From an uncultured Muribaculaceae bacterium (GTDB lineage: Bacteria; Bacteroidota; Bacteroidia; Bacteroidales; Muribaculaceae), in the NCBI GenBank assembly GCA_947632485.1, contig CANRPJ010000009.1, positions 27,751-91,750 on the forward strand: DNA of 64,000 bases, in the 5' to 3' direction. Below the pieces are notes generated by a model. It did no database searches, was not told the origin of the DNA, and worked only from the letters and a program-made list of their open reading frames with translations. Shown here one piece after another: positions 25,460-33,848 of the stretch (position 1 is its first letter; each line of letters starts with the position of its first letter). The position numbers and the translations under genes were made by a program.

Positions 25460-26172
25460 TTCAGTTTTATTCTCCCGATATAGCTGAAAGCAAAACGCTT
25501 TCTCCCGAAGAATCGGCTCATGCCGTAAGGGTGCTCCGTATGAAGGCGGGAGATTCTCTTGTAGCTGTAGATGGCAAGGGGGCGTGCTTCAACTGCGTGG
25601 TTACCAAAGCTGTGGCTTCCGGAGTAGAGGTTGATATCCTCAGTCGTGAAGAGGTTGAAAAGCCGTGGCAGGGGAGAATAGTGCTTGCAGTGGCGCCTAC
25701 AAAGAATGCCGACCGAATGGAATGGTTGGTGGAGAAATGCGTTGAGATGGGCATTGATGAGATCGTGCTTCTCGAATGCTCCCGCAGTGAGCGACGCCGA
25801 ATGAAGACAGAGCGGCTGGAGCGCATAATGGTGGCAGCCATGAAGCAGAGTCTAAAGGCAACTCTCCCTGAGCTTCGCGGACCAATTGCCTTTGCCGATT
25901 TCATGGCAGAGGAGCGCGGAGGGGAGAAATTTATGGCCTGGTGTGGCGAAGATACCGGGAAGAAGCTGCTTTGCGCTGAGCATTGTCCGGGAGCGGATAT
26001 CACGGTGCTTATCGGTCCGGAAGGTGATTTCTCGCCCGCTGAGGTGGAAGAGGCCCGCAAAAGGGGATATATCCCTGTGTCGCTCGGTGAGAGCAGACTT
26101 CGCACTGAGACGGCTGCAATGTTTTCTGTGGCAGCAGCCCATGCCCTTAACCAAATCAATGAGAGTAAATGA
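25456..26172 (+). CDS. rsmE: 16S rRNA (uracil-1498-N3)-methyltransferase
   Basis: Methylates U1498 of 16S rRNA in the decoding region using S-adenosylmethionine. The 238-residue chain shows the RsmE layout: N-terminal RNA-binding PUA-like part (SAHAVRVLRMKAGDSL), then the knotted SPOUT domain with LAVAPTKNADRMEWLVEKC, CSRSERRR, VLIGPEGDFSPAEVEEA and SLGESRLRTETAA, the SAM-binding knot. It overlaps nupG and kdsA by 4 bases each. Confidence 0.96.
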   Translation: MIQFYSPDIAESKTLSPEESAHAVRVLRMKAGDSLVAVDGKGACFNCVVTKAVASGVEVDILSREEVEKPWQGRIVLAVAPTKNADRMEWLVEKCVEMGIDEIVLLECSRSERRRMKTERLERIMVAAMKQSLKATLPELRGPIAFADFMAEERGGEKFMAWCGEDTGKKLLCAEHCPGADITVLIGPEGDFSPAEVEEARKRGYIPVSLGESRLRTETAAMFSVAAAHALNQINESK

Positions 26173-27002
26173 AGCTGAGTGAATATCTCGCCGGTTCAAA
26201 GTCCGGTAATTTCTTTCTTCTCGCCGGTCCCTGCGTGGTGGAATCGGAAGAGGTGGTGATGCGCACGGCTGAAGAGCTTGTTCGCATCTGTACCGATCTG
26301 GATATACCTCTGGTGTTTAAGGGAAGCTATAGGAAAGCCAACCGCAGCCGTCTGGATTCCTTCACTGGTATTGGCGATATTCCGGCTCTTGAGATTCTTG
26401 CGAAGGTACGTGAGCGGTTCGGAGTGCCTGTAGTCACCGATATCCATGAGAGCAAGGAGGCCGCTTTGGCAGCCGATTATGTAGATATGCTCCAGATTCC
26501 TGCATTTCTCTGCAGGCAGACCGATCTTCTTGTAGCTGCAGCCAAAACAGGCCGCTACGTAAATATTAAGAAAGGACAGTTTCTCTCTCCGCAGTCCATG
26601 CGGTTTGCGGTAGAGAAAGTGCGCGATGCCGGCGGAGAGGAGGTAGCGGTGACAGACAGGGGTACAATGTTCGGTTATCAGGATCTTATTGTTGACTTCC
26701 GTTCCATTCCTGAAATGCACGAGGCGTGCTGCTGCCCGGTGATAATGGACATTACCCATTCCCTTCAGAAGCCGAATGCCGCAGGAGGTGTGACGGGAGG
26801 GGAGCCGCGGCTCATCGAGACTCTGGGCCGTGCCGCAATAGCTACCGGGGCCGACGGCATATTCATGGAGACTCACCCCAATCCCTCCGAGGCCAAAAGC
26901 GATGGAGCTAATATGCTGCCTCTCGCGCAGGCGGAGAGACTTTTAAGACATCTTACCATAATAAGAAAAGCAATAAACGAAATCAAAGAAGAAAAGCTAT
27001 GA
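26169..27002 (+). CDS. kdsA: 3-deoxy-8-phosphooctulonate synthase (Kdo-8-P synthase)
   Basis: Condenses phosphoenolpyruvate with arabinose 5-phosphate to Kdo-8-phosphate, the committed step to LPS Kdo. The 277-residue TIM barrel shows KGSYRKANRSRLDSFTGIGD (PEP/A5P site), VTDIHE, DMLQIPAFLCRQTDLLVAAA, KKGQFLSP, DITHSLQKPNAAGG and DGIFMETHPNP. LAGPCVVESEE has cysteine at residue 22, the position that binds metal in the metal-dependent class (Asn in the E. coli metal-free class), so metal dependence is predicted. It overlaps its neighbours by 4 bases. Confidence 0.97.
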   Translation: MKLSEYLAGSKSGNFFLLAGPCVVESEEVVMRTAEELVRICTDLDIPLVFKGSYRKANRSRLDSFTGIGDIPALEILAKVRERFGVPVVTDIHESKEAALAADYVDMLQIPAFLCRQTDLLVAAAKTGRYVNIKKGQFLSPQSMRFAVEKVRDAGGEEVAVTDRGTMFGYQDLIVDFRSIPEMHEACCCPVIMDITHSLQKPNAAGGVTGGEPRLIETLGRAAIATGADGIFMETHPNPSEAKSDGANMLPLAQAERLLRHLTIIRKAINEIKEEKL

Positions 27003-28522
27003 ATATCAAGCACCTGATTGTAGCCTCGCTTATGGCGGTGGCCGCACCTTGCATGGCGCAGACCATCAGCCCTATAGCCAAGGCTATGCTCGACGCCTAC
27101 ACCGAGATCCTTCAGGAGGATCCTAATGACTATCTCACTCTCTATCAGAGAGGAGCGCAGTATCATGCCATGTCGATGTATGACCAGGCTCTCGCCGACG
27201 TGACAAAAGCTATTCAGTTCACTCCGGAGAAAGAGAAGGAGATGCTTGTTGACGAGTATTCTCTTCTTGCCGATATCAGCATTGAGCTGGAGCGCTATCC
27301 TGTGGCTCTTGAGGCTATTGACAATGCGCTGGCTATCAATCCTACCGAATATGCCAATCTTTATAAGCGCGGAAATATATGCCTCTATCTCAAGCAGCCT
27401 GAAGAGGCCTATAAGTCGTTTCAGGCTCTGCAGCGCCTGAAATCGCGCAGCCAGGAGGCATTCTTCGGTATGGCTAAGGCTGATGCTATGATGGGTAAGG
27501 AAGATGAGGCTCGTGAATTCATGAAGCAGGCCGAGGCAGCCGATCCTACAAATTATATAACTTTCTGTCGTCTCGGCGATATCTGTATGGATATGAATGA
27601 CCACGATGGAGCTGCGGCCAATTATCTCAGCGCTTTCGGACTCGCCGACGATACCTCGCGTCCTGTAGCCTCTCTCTTTGTGCTCTCGGAAAAGGATTTC
27701 CCTGCAGTGGCCAACGCTATTGATTACGCAATATCGAAATCGTCGAAGACCCTTCCGCTTTATTTCCTTAAAGGTAATCTCGCATCGGCCGCCGGCAATT
27801 ATCAGGAGGCCTACAATGCCTTCAAGAGTGTGCTTGACTCCAGTGAGGGGAAAGAGGCATCGGTCTATATGCAGCTTGCTGAAGCGTGCTATAATCTGAA
27901 TATGATGTCGGAGGCGGATACCAACGCTGGTATCTCCATTTCTATGGCTGAGATTCCTGAGGCGCTTATACTGAAGTCGCGTATCAATCTTGCACAGGGC
28001 AATGCCGCATTCGCTCTCTCTAATGCCACGAAAGCGGCTAAGCTGAATCCGGCTTCATCTGAGGCTCTCGTGGCTGTAGCCCTTGCCAATATCGCTCTCG
28101 ATGATGATCAGGCAGCTTTAGCGGCTCTTAATGAGGCGGTAATGAATGACGCCGCAAATACTGAGGCACTGATGATTCGCGCATGGCTCAACGCCAATAA
28201 GCTTAATAATGAAAAAGGCGCAGCAGCCGACTATGCCAGAGTAGCGCTGACTGATGCTAAGAAGCCTGCGGAGATCCGCAACAAAGCTCTGGCACAGACT
28301 CTTGGGGGAAAGAAGCTTGATGGCGACGCAACAATGGTAAAGGCGCTTGCCGCTGATTCAAGTAAGGATATGCTCTATAACGGAGCTGTTTATTACGCTC
28401 AGACGGGTAATCTTGACCGCGCTAAAGAGCTTCTTAATCAGGCCAAGCGCGCCGGTTATCAGAATCAGTTTAATCTGGAAAGCAACCAGACTGCTAATCT
28501 TACAGTGGCTCCGATCCGCTGA
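26999..28522 (+). CDS. Secreted tetratricopeptide repeat protein
   Basis: A 507-residue protein with a signal peptide (MNIKHLIVASLMAVAAPCMA) and TPR-type helix pairs throughout: for example LTLYQRGAQYHAMSMYDQAL, ALEAIDNALAINPTEYANLY, LYFLKGNLASAAGNYQEAYN. Conserved small and aromatic TPR positions are kept, so it should form a superhelical scaffold in the periplasm or at the outer membrane. No enzyme domain is present and no partner is known. It is the last gene of the nupG operon, overlaps kdsA by 4 bases and precedes a terminator. Confidence 0.9.
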   Translation: MNIKHLIVASLMAVAAPCMAQTISPIAKAMLDAYTEILQEDPNDYLTLYQRGAQYHAMSMYDQALADVTKAIQFTPEKEKEMLVDEYSLLADISIELERYPVALEAIDNALAINPTEYANLYKRGNICLYLKQPEEAYKSFQALQRLKSRSQEAFFGMAKADAMMGKEDEAREFMKQAEAADPTNYITFCRLGDICMDMNDHDGAAANYLSAFGLADDTSRPVASLFVLSEKDFPAVANAIDYAISKSSKTLPLYFLKGNLASAAGNYQEAYNAFKSVLDSSEGKEASVYMQLAEACYNLNMMSEADTNAGISISMAEIPEALILKSRINLAQGNAAFALSNATKAAKLNPASSEALVAVALANIALDDDQAALAALNEAVMNDAANTEALMIRAWLNANKLNNEKGAAADYARVALTDAKKPAEIRNKALAQTLGGKKLDGDATMVKALAADSSKDMLYNGAVYYAQTGNLDRAKELLNQAKRAGYQNQFNLESNQTANLTVAPIR

Positions 28523-28539
28523 TTCTTATTCTGTATTGC

Positions 28540-28576
28540 AAAAAAAAGAGAAGTCTGATTCAGACCTCTCTTTTTT
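28540..28576. terminator. Bidirectional intrinsic terminator
   Basis: An A-run, AGAGAAGTCTG, a short loop and CAGACCTCTCT then a T-run (one mismatch in the stem) separates the converging TPR gene and small membrane protein gene. Confidence 0.85.
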
Positions 28577-28597
28577 GTACTTAGGTGATTTTGTGGT

Positions 28598-28873
28598 TCA
28601 GGCGAAAGCCGTCTGCCAGACGATGAACTCTGCTACGAGAGCCACTATTCCGAATATGCCGCAAACTCCGGCTATTGAGTCGAGTTGGCGTGATGCAACT
28701 GAATTATACTTCCTGATTGAGAGAGCTACCACATGGAGAAATGCCATCATGAAGAGGAAGAAGAGATCGATGAAGCACCACCAGACCTCGCGGAGCCCGA
28801 AGGTGAGCACCGCGAGGACTATGATGAGAGTGAATCCTCCCCAGGCTGCCGGCTTGGAATCGGCTATCTTCAT
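28598..28873 (-). CDS. Small membrane protein of unknown function
   Basis: A 91-residue protein with about three hydrophobic helices (GGFTLIIVLAVLTFGL, CFIDLFFLFMMAFLHVVAL, GIFGIVALVAEFIVW). Its ATG lies 13 bases after the MFS transporter stop, so it is probably co-transcribed with it. I cannot name a family. It may be an accessory subunit or an unrelated passenger. Confidence 0.7.
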   Translation of the reverse strand: MKIADSKPAAWGGFTLIIVLAVLTFGLREVWWCFIDLFFLFMMAFLHVVALSIRKYNSVASRQLDSIAGVCGIFGIVALVAEFIVWQTAFA

Positions 28874-28886
28874 TGCTGACTGGGGA

Positions 28887-30356
28887 TTATTCTTCTGCTG
28901 CCATCATCTCGGCAGTCTCTACAGCTTCCTCCTCGCTCTCGGAGGTAGGCTTGATGTTGGGCAACTCCAGACCATAGTGGTTCTTGGCATCGAGAGCTTT
29001 CAGCACCACTCCGAACACGAGAGCCAGACCACCTAAGCTCGCAAAGAGCAGCATAGGCACGGTGTAGTTGTATTCGTCGGGGTTAGTGACACCGGGATTC
29101 GACCATGTGAGCACGTTTCCGATAAGAATAGGGAAGAGGGCGAGACCAATGTTCTGAACCCAGAAAATAAGCGAATAAGCAGATCCCAGGAAGCGGGGTT
29201 CCATAATCTTAGGCACTGACGGCCATAGAGCGGCAGGCACTAAAGAGAACGAAACGCCGAGCACCACGATTGCAGTGAATGCGAGAGCCATACTCGGGAA
29301 CTGCGGCAGCAGAAGTGCGAATGTAAGGTGGCATACGATCATCAGGATAGCTCCCCAGATGAGCATTGTGGCACCCTTGCCTTTGCGGTCGAGATAGTAG
29401 CCGAGGAGCGGGGTCAGCACCATAGCGCCGATGGGGAACCAGCGGAAAATATCGCTCGCGGTAGTAGCGTCGATGTGAAGGGTACACTGCAGCATGTTGG
29501 CAGCATAACGCTGGAAAGGGAAGATAGCTGAATAGTAGAGCACGCAGAGGAGTGCTACAATCCAGAACAGCTTGCTGGAGAAGATGCCGGCTACGTCGCT
29601 CATCTTGAACTCCTCTTCACTTTCGCCGGCGCTGCTCTTCTTGGCGCCGAGCTCCTTGTCGAGCTTTCTATCCATTACGCTGAACACCAGGAAGCAGAGC
29701 AGACCGATGCAGAGCAGCGCGGAGCAGAATGCTACCGGCACTACTACCGTAGGCTGACCGCCCATCCAGTCGGCAAGACGCGGAGAGATGGAGAACACTG
29801 CAAACACACCCAGACGGGCGATAGCCATCTCCAGACCCATTGCAAGAGCCATCTCTTTGCCTTCAAACCATTTGGCGATAGATTTTGATACCGTGATACC
29901 ACACATCTCGCAGCCGCAGCCGAACACCATGAAGCCGAAAGCCGCCAGCTTGGCGCTACCAGGCATGGCGGTCCACCATGAGCTGAGCCAGTTGTCAAGA
30001 GCCGTGCCTTCAAACATATTGCTGAGCGCATAGAGCTTGATACCGGCGCCTATTACCATCATGGAGGCCGAAAGGGTGCCGGTGAAGCGGATTCCCATCT
30101 TGTCGAGGATAATACCCGCAAGAATCAAGAAGCCGAGCACATTGAGCATATACTCCGCTCCGGCATAATAGCCGAAAGCGTCGGGGCTCCAGCCCCTTTG
30201 TTTTTCTACGAGTGCCTGCAGAGGCGACATTACGTCGACAAACATGTAGGCAAAAAACATCATCGACGAAATCAGGATCAGCGCAGTCCAGCGTGCTCCC
30301 GCTTTGTCGCGAAGCAGCTCTTGAGGCTGCTTCAAGGTTTGCGAAATAGTTGCCAT
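28887..30356 (-). CDS. MFS transporter
   Basis: A 489-residue inner-membrane protein with twelve predicted helices and the MFS loop pattern LDKMGIRFTG after helix 2 and YLDRKGKGATM after helix 8. N-terminal residues SPLQALVEKQRGWSPDAFGY resemble oxalate/formate-type and nitrate-type MFS members, but the substrate cannot be assigned. The C-terminus is long and acidic (ESEEEAVETAEMMAAEE). A small membrane protein gene follows 13 bases later. A TAAATTTG on the minus strand near 30400 could be its -7 element. Confidence 0.9.
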   Translation of the reverse strand: MATISQTLKQPQELLRDKAGARWTALILISSMMFFAYMFVDVMSPLQALVEKQRGWSPDAFGYYAGAEYMLNVLGFLILAGIILDKMGIRFTGTLSASMMVIGAGIKLYALSNMFEGTALDNWLSSWWTAMPGSAKLAAFGFMVFGCGCEMCGITVSKSIAKWFEGKEMALAMGLEMAIARLGVFAVFSISPRLADWMGGQPTVVVPVAFCSALLCIGLLCFLVFSVMDRKLDKELGAKKSSAGESEEEFKMSDVAGIFSSKLFWIVALLCVLYYSAIFPFQRYAANMLQCTLHIDATTASDIFRWFPIGAMVLTPLLGYYLDRKGKGATMLIWGAILMIVCHLTFALLLPQFPSMALAFTAIVVLGVSFSLVPAALWPSVPKIMEPRFLGSAYSLIFWVQNIGLALFPILIGNVLTWSNPGVTNPDEYNYTVPMLLFASLGGLALVFGVVLKALDAKNHYGLELPNIKPTSESEEEAVETAEMMAAEE

Positions 30357-30462
30357 TGTTATAGGTCAGTTCTGATTAAAGTTGCAAAAGTTTTGGCAAA
30401 TTTAATAGATTGCCCCCTCTTTTGCAACATTTTCCTTCTTTTCTATTGCTCACCGCAAATAG

Positions 30463-30831
30463 TTATAAGCCCAGCCCGATTCTCGTTTTCTTCGGGAGCT
30501 TTATAGCAGTCTCTTGGAAAGCCTCTTCAATCAGCTGTTTTAGTAAGCATGGTTTTATCAAAGGATTATCATAATGAATCTGATTCCAGTATTTCTTATT
30601 CCAGTGGAAAGCCGGTTCGATAGCGTAGGGATAGCTCTCTCTGAGTTCTACCGCACGATCTTCATTACTTTTCAGCACCACCATCTGGCTGCCGTCGGTT
30701 AGCATGAAGGCGAAGATCTTTCCGCATATCCGGAAAGCCACATCTTCTGACCCAAATTTGCTAAAAGGAATATCCTCAGTCACGTCGGGGTGTATCGCCA
30801 GACACCATTCCCTTATCTCCTCAATATTCAT
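30463..30831 (-). CDS. MmcQ/YjbR family protein
   Basis: A 122-residue cytoplasmic protein. The start at 30831 (MNIEEIREWCLAIHPDVTED) is preferred to the upstream in-frame ATG at 30876 because it matches where this family begins. Family features are the double-wing-like core with FSKFGSEDVAFRICGKIFAF, then HWNKKYWNQIHYDNP and LLKQLIEEAF. YjbR-fold proteins have a DNA-binding-like shape, but their function is not established. It stands alone between two intergenic regions. Confidence 0.88.
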   Translation of the reverse strand: MNIEEIREWCLAIHPDVTEDIPFSKFGSEDVAFRICGKIFAFMLTDGSQMVVLKSNEDRAVELRESYPYAIEPAFHWNKKYWNQIHYDNPLIKPCLLKQLIEEAFQETAIKLPKKTRIGLGL

Positions 30832-30988
30832 CGTTCTGTCGGGTAATCTTTTCTGCAAAGTTAAGGCTTTTGCCACTAATAGTTATCGTATGGAAGAGTG
30901 CTGAATATGTCTTTTGGCGACTGCGTAAGTTGCTAAAAAAAAACAAGTTAGGTTATTTGGATTGTTTTCTGGAGTTGATAAAAAAGCT

Positions 30989-30996
30989 TAACTTTA
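30989..30996 (+). promoter_or_regulatory. Possible -7 element of the TonB-receptor gene
   Basis: TAACTTTA, one base from the consensus TAnnTTTG, about 90 bases before the ATG at 31086. No well-spaced -33 TTG is present, so this is tentative. Confidence 0.4.
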
Positions 30997-31085
30997 CACC
31001 TTGAAAAGGGGCTCCTGAGCTTCCTGACTCCTTAGACCCTAATACACAGAAAAAAAATACTAACCTAAACCAATCACCTGTTTCT

Positions 31086-33830
31086 ATGAAGAGACTGTTT
31101 CTCTTGCTCGTAGCAGCGATGGTTAGCGTCGGAACCCTTCTGGCGCAAGATACCAAGACCTGTACGGGTACAATCATCGACGAGCAGGGTGAGCCCGTGA
31201 TCGGAGCGACTGTGTTTGTGAAAGGCACGACCACAGCTGTAGCTACCGACATCGACGGCGCATTCTCGCTCAAGGTGCCTAAGAGCACGAAAAATCTCGA
31301 AATCACCTATGTGGGCTATAAGCCCGTTAGCGTGCCGGCAGTGGAAAACGTGGGCCAGGTTCGTCTGGAGCCTGATTCGCAGATGCTGCAGGACGTGGTG
31401 GTTACTCAGTCAATCGCCAAAACCCGTCAGACCCCGGTGGCTATCTCCGAGATTACTGCCGGCGACATCGAGGCAAAACTCGGTAATCAGGAGTTTCCTG
31501 AGGTGCTGAAGACCACTCCGGGTGTCTATGCCACTCCTACCGGCGGTGGCTTCGGCGATGCCAAGATCAATATGCGTGGCTTCAAGGCTGCCAATGTGGC
31601 TGTGCTCGTCAATGGTATCCCCATGAACGATATGGAATGGGGCGGTATCTATTGGAGCAATTTCGCCGGCCTCAGCGATGTTACCTCGAGCATGCAGACC
31701 CAGCGTGGCCTCGGTGCCTCGCTTCTGTCGGCTCCCTCAGTAGGCGGTACCGTCAATATCACTACCAAGATGCTCGACTCGAAGAAGGGCGGCAAGGTAT
31801 GGTACGGCATGGGCAATGATAATCTCAATAATATCGGCTTTACGGTATCGACCGGTATGATGGACAATGGCTGGGCCATAACCATTCTCGGAAGCCGCCG
31901 TTGGAGCGACAAAGGCTATGTGCAGGGCACAAAGTTTGATTCCTACAACTGGTTTGTAAACGTTACTAAGCGAATCAACGATGACCATCAGATCGGCTTC
32001 ACCGCTTTCGGTGCTCCCCAGTGGCACTTCCAGCGTAACTCAACCTACGGCGGACTCACAATCGAAGGCTGGCAGGACGTGAAGCAGTATATGGGAGGAG
32101 AAAGCCCCTACCGCTATAATCCTACCTACGGTTTCGACAACGAGGGACGCGAGCGCACGGCTCACCGCAACTCTTACCATAAGCCGGTGATGATGCTTAA
32201 CCATATCTGGCAGATCAACGAGCGCTCAAGCCTCTCTACGGGCGTATATGCCTCGATTGGCACCGGTGGCGGCTATAGCGGTCAAGGCCGTGGCACATAC
32301 AACGGCACCTCGCTGAGCTACAGCTCTTGGCAGGGCGCTACCAACGGTCAGCTCAACTGGCTCTTCCGCAGGGCCGACGGTACATTCGACTACGGCGCGA
32401 TCCAGGATATGAACGCCGCGTCGACCACCGGCTCCAACATGGTGATGAGCTCCTCCAACAACAACCACGAATGGTACGGCCTCGTTTCTACCTATAAGAA
32501 TGAGATTATTCCCACGAAGCTCACCATCACCGGCGGTATCGATTTCCGCTACTATGTAGGTCACCACAACAATAAGATCATCGATCTTTATTCCGGTGAG
32601 TATTATATGGACGATAGCGACCGTAAGAATGTGCTTGCCGAAAACAATGCCGCCGCTGCTGATCCCAACTGGAAATACCAGAAGCTCGGCGTAGGCGATA
32701 TCGTTTACCGCGATTATGACGGCCACACTCACCAGGAAGGCGTATATGCCCAGGGAGAATATAAACTCCTCGACGGAGCGATAACCACTATTCTGGCAGG
32801 CTCGCTGTCAAATACCGGTTATCAGCGTGTAGACCGCTTCTACTATGACAAGGCTCACGGCACTTCCGATTGGCACAACTTCCTCGGAGGTACGATAAAA
32901 GCTGGCGCCAACTGGAATATTGACCGTCATAACAACGTATTTATCAATGGCGGTTTCATCTCCAAAGCTCCTTTCTTCAGCTATGGCGTGTTCCTCAACT
33001 CTACCTCCAGCAATGTGGTGAACCCCGACACCCGCAACGAGAAGATCGGCACCATTGAGATCGGCTACGGCTACAAGAGCCCAAGCTTCTCTGCTACCGT
33101 AAATGCTTACTACACCGAGTGGAAGGATAAGAGCGACCGAAGCACCGTGAAGACCGGTACCATTCCCAGCGGTGATATGGCAGGTCAGATGTATAGCCTT
33201 GCTCTTGCCGGTGTGGCTGCACGCCACATGGGTATAGAGGTCAACTTCAAGTGGATTCCTGCAAAATGGGTCGATGTTGACGGTATGCTCTCTCTGGGCG
33301 ATTGGACTTGGAACTCCAATTCTAAAGGTTACTACTACACCAATGGCCAGCCGATGACGGCCGAGTATGGCATTGCAAGCGGAGTGCTCGCTGCCGACCA
33401 TGCCTGGAGCATGATGAACCAGAAGGGTGTGAAGGTAGGCGACTCCGCTCAGACCACCGGCTTCGTCGGAGTGAACTTTAAGCCTTTCAAAGGATTCCGT
33501 ATCGGTGCTGACTGGGTGATGCAGAGCAATCTCTACTCGAACCAGTATCTGAGTGGCAACAGCATGACTGTAGGCTATGGCAATGAGCTCAATGTGGCTG
33601 ATCCCTGGAAAGTGCCCTGGGGCAACCAGCTTGACCTCAGCGCAAGCTATAACTTCAAGATTGGCGGTGTCAACGCTACGCTCTATGGCAACGTCTACAA
33701 CCTCTTCAACTACTACTATGTGAAAGACGCCGAGACTCCGGCTCTGGAGACCGGTACGTGGCAGAATGCCTACAGCGTATTCTACAGCTTCGGCCGCACC
33801 TTCTCACTGCGTCTGAAACTTACGTTCTGA
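31086..33830 (+). CDS. TonB-dependent receptor with carboxypeptidase-regulatory-like domain
   Basis: A 914-residue outer-membrane transporter powered by TonB. It has a signal peptide (MKRLFLLLVAAMVSVGTLLA), a CarboxypepD_reg-like beta domain (GTIIDEQGEPVIGATVFVKG, ITYVGYKP), a TonB-box-like stretch (LQDVVVTQS), a plug (LKTTPGVYATPTGGGFGDA, then MRGFKAANVAVLVNGIPMND, VTSSMQTQRGLGAS, GGTVNITTK) and a 22-strand-type barrel ending in an aromatic strand (FSLRLKLTF). It resembles SusC-class transporters, but the next gene is a lipoprotein unlike SusD. The substrate is unknown. A sigma-signalling STN domain is absent. Confidence 0.94.
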   Translation: MKRLFLLLVAAMVSVGTLLAQDTKTCTGTIIDEQGEPVIGATVFVKGTTTAVATDIDGAFSLKVPKSTKNLEITYVGYKPVSVPAVENVGQVRLEPDSQMLQDVVVTQSIAKTRQTPVAISEITAGDIEAKLGNQEFPEVLKTTPGVYATPTGGGFGDAKINMRGFKAANVAVLVNGIPMNDMEWGGIYWSNFAGLSDVTSSMQTQRGLGASLLSAPSVGGTVNITTKMLDSKKGGKVWYGMGNDNLNNIGFTVSTGMMDNGWAITILGSRRWSDKGYVQGTKFDSYNWFVNVTKRINDDHQIGFTAFGAPQWHFQRNSTYGGLTIEGWQDVKQYMGGESPYRYNPTYGFDNEGRERTAHRNSYHKPVMMLNHIWQINERSSLSTGVYASIGTGGGYSGQGRGTYNGTSLSYSSWQGATNGQLNWLFRRADGTFDYGAIQDMNAASTTGSNMVMSSSNNNHEWYGLVSTYKNEIIPTKLTITGGIDFRYYVGHHNNKIIDLYSGEYYMDDSDRKNVLAENNAAAADPNWKYQKLGVGDIVYRDYDGHTHQEGVYAQGEYKLLDGAITTILAGSLSNTGYQRVDRFYYDKAHGTSDWHNFLGGTIKAGANWNIDRHNNVFINGGFISKAPFFSYGVFLNSTSSNVVNPDTRNEKIGTIEIGYGYKSPSFSATVNAYYTEWKDKSDRSTVKTGTIPSGDMAGQMYSLALAGVAARHMGIEVNFKWIPAKWVDVDGMLSLGDWTWNSNSKGYYYTNGQPMTAEYGIASGVLAADHAWSMMNQKGVKVGDSAQTTGFVGVNFKPFKGFRIGADWVMQSNLYSNQYLSGNSMTVGYGNELNVADPWKVPWGNQLDLSASYNFKIGGVNATLYGNVYNLFNYYYVKDAETPALETGTWQNAYSVFYSFGRTFSLRLKLTF

Positions 33831-33848
33831 TCTTAACGCTACAGAAAG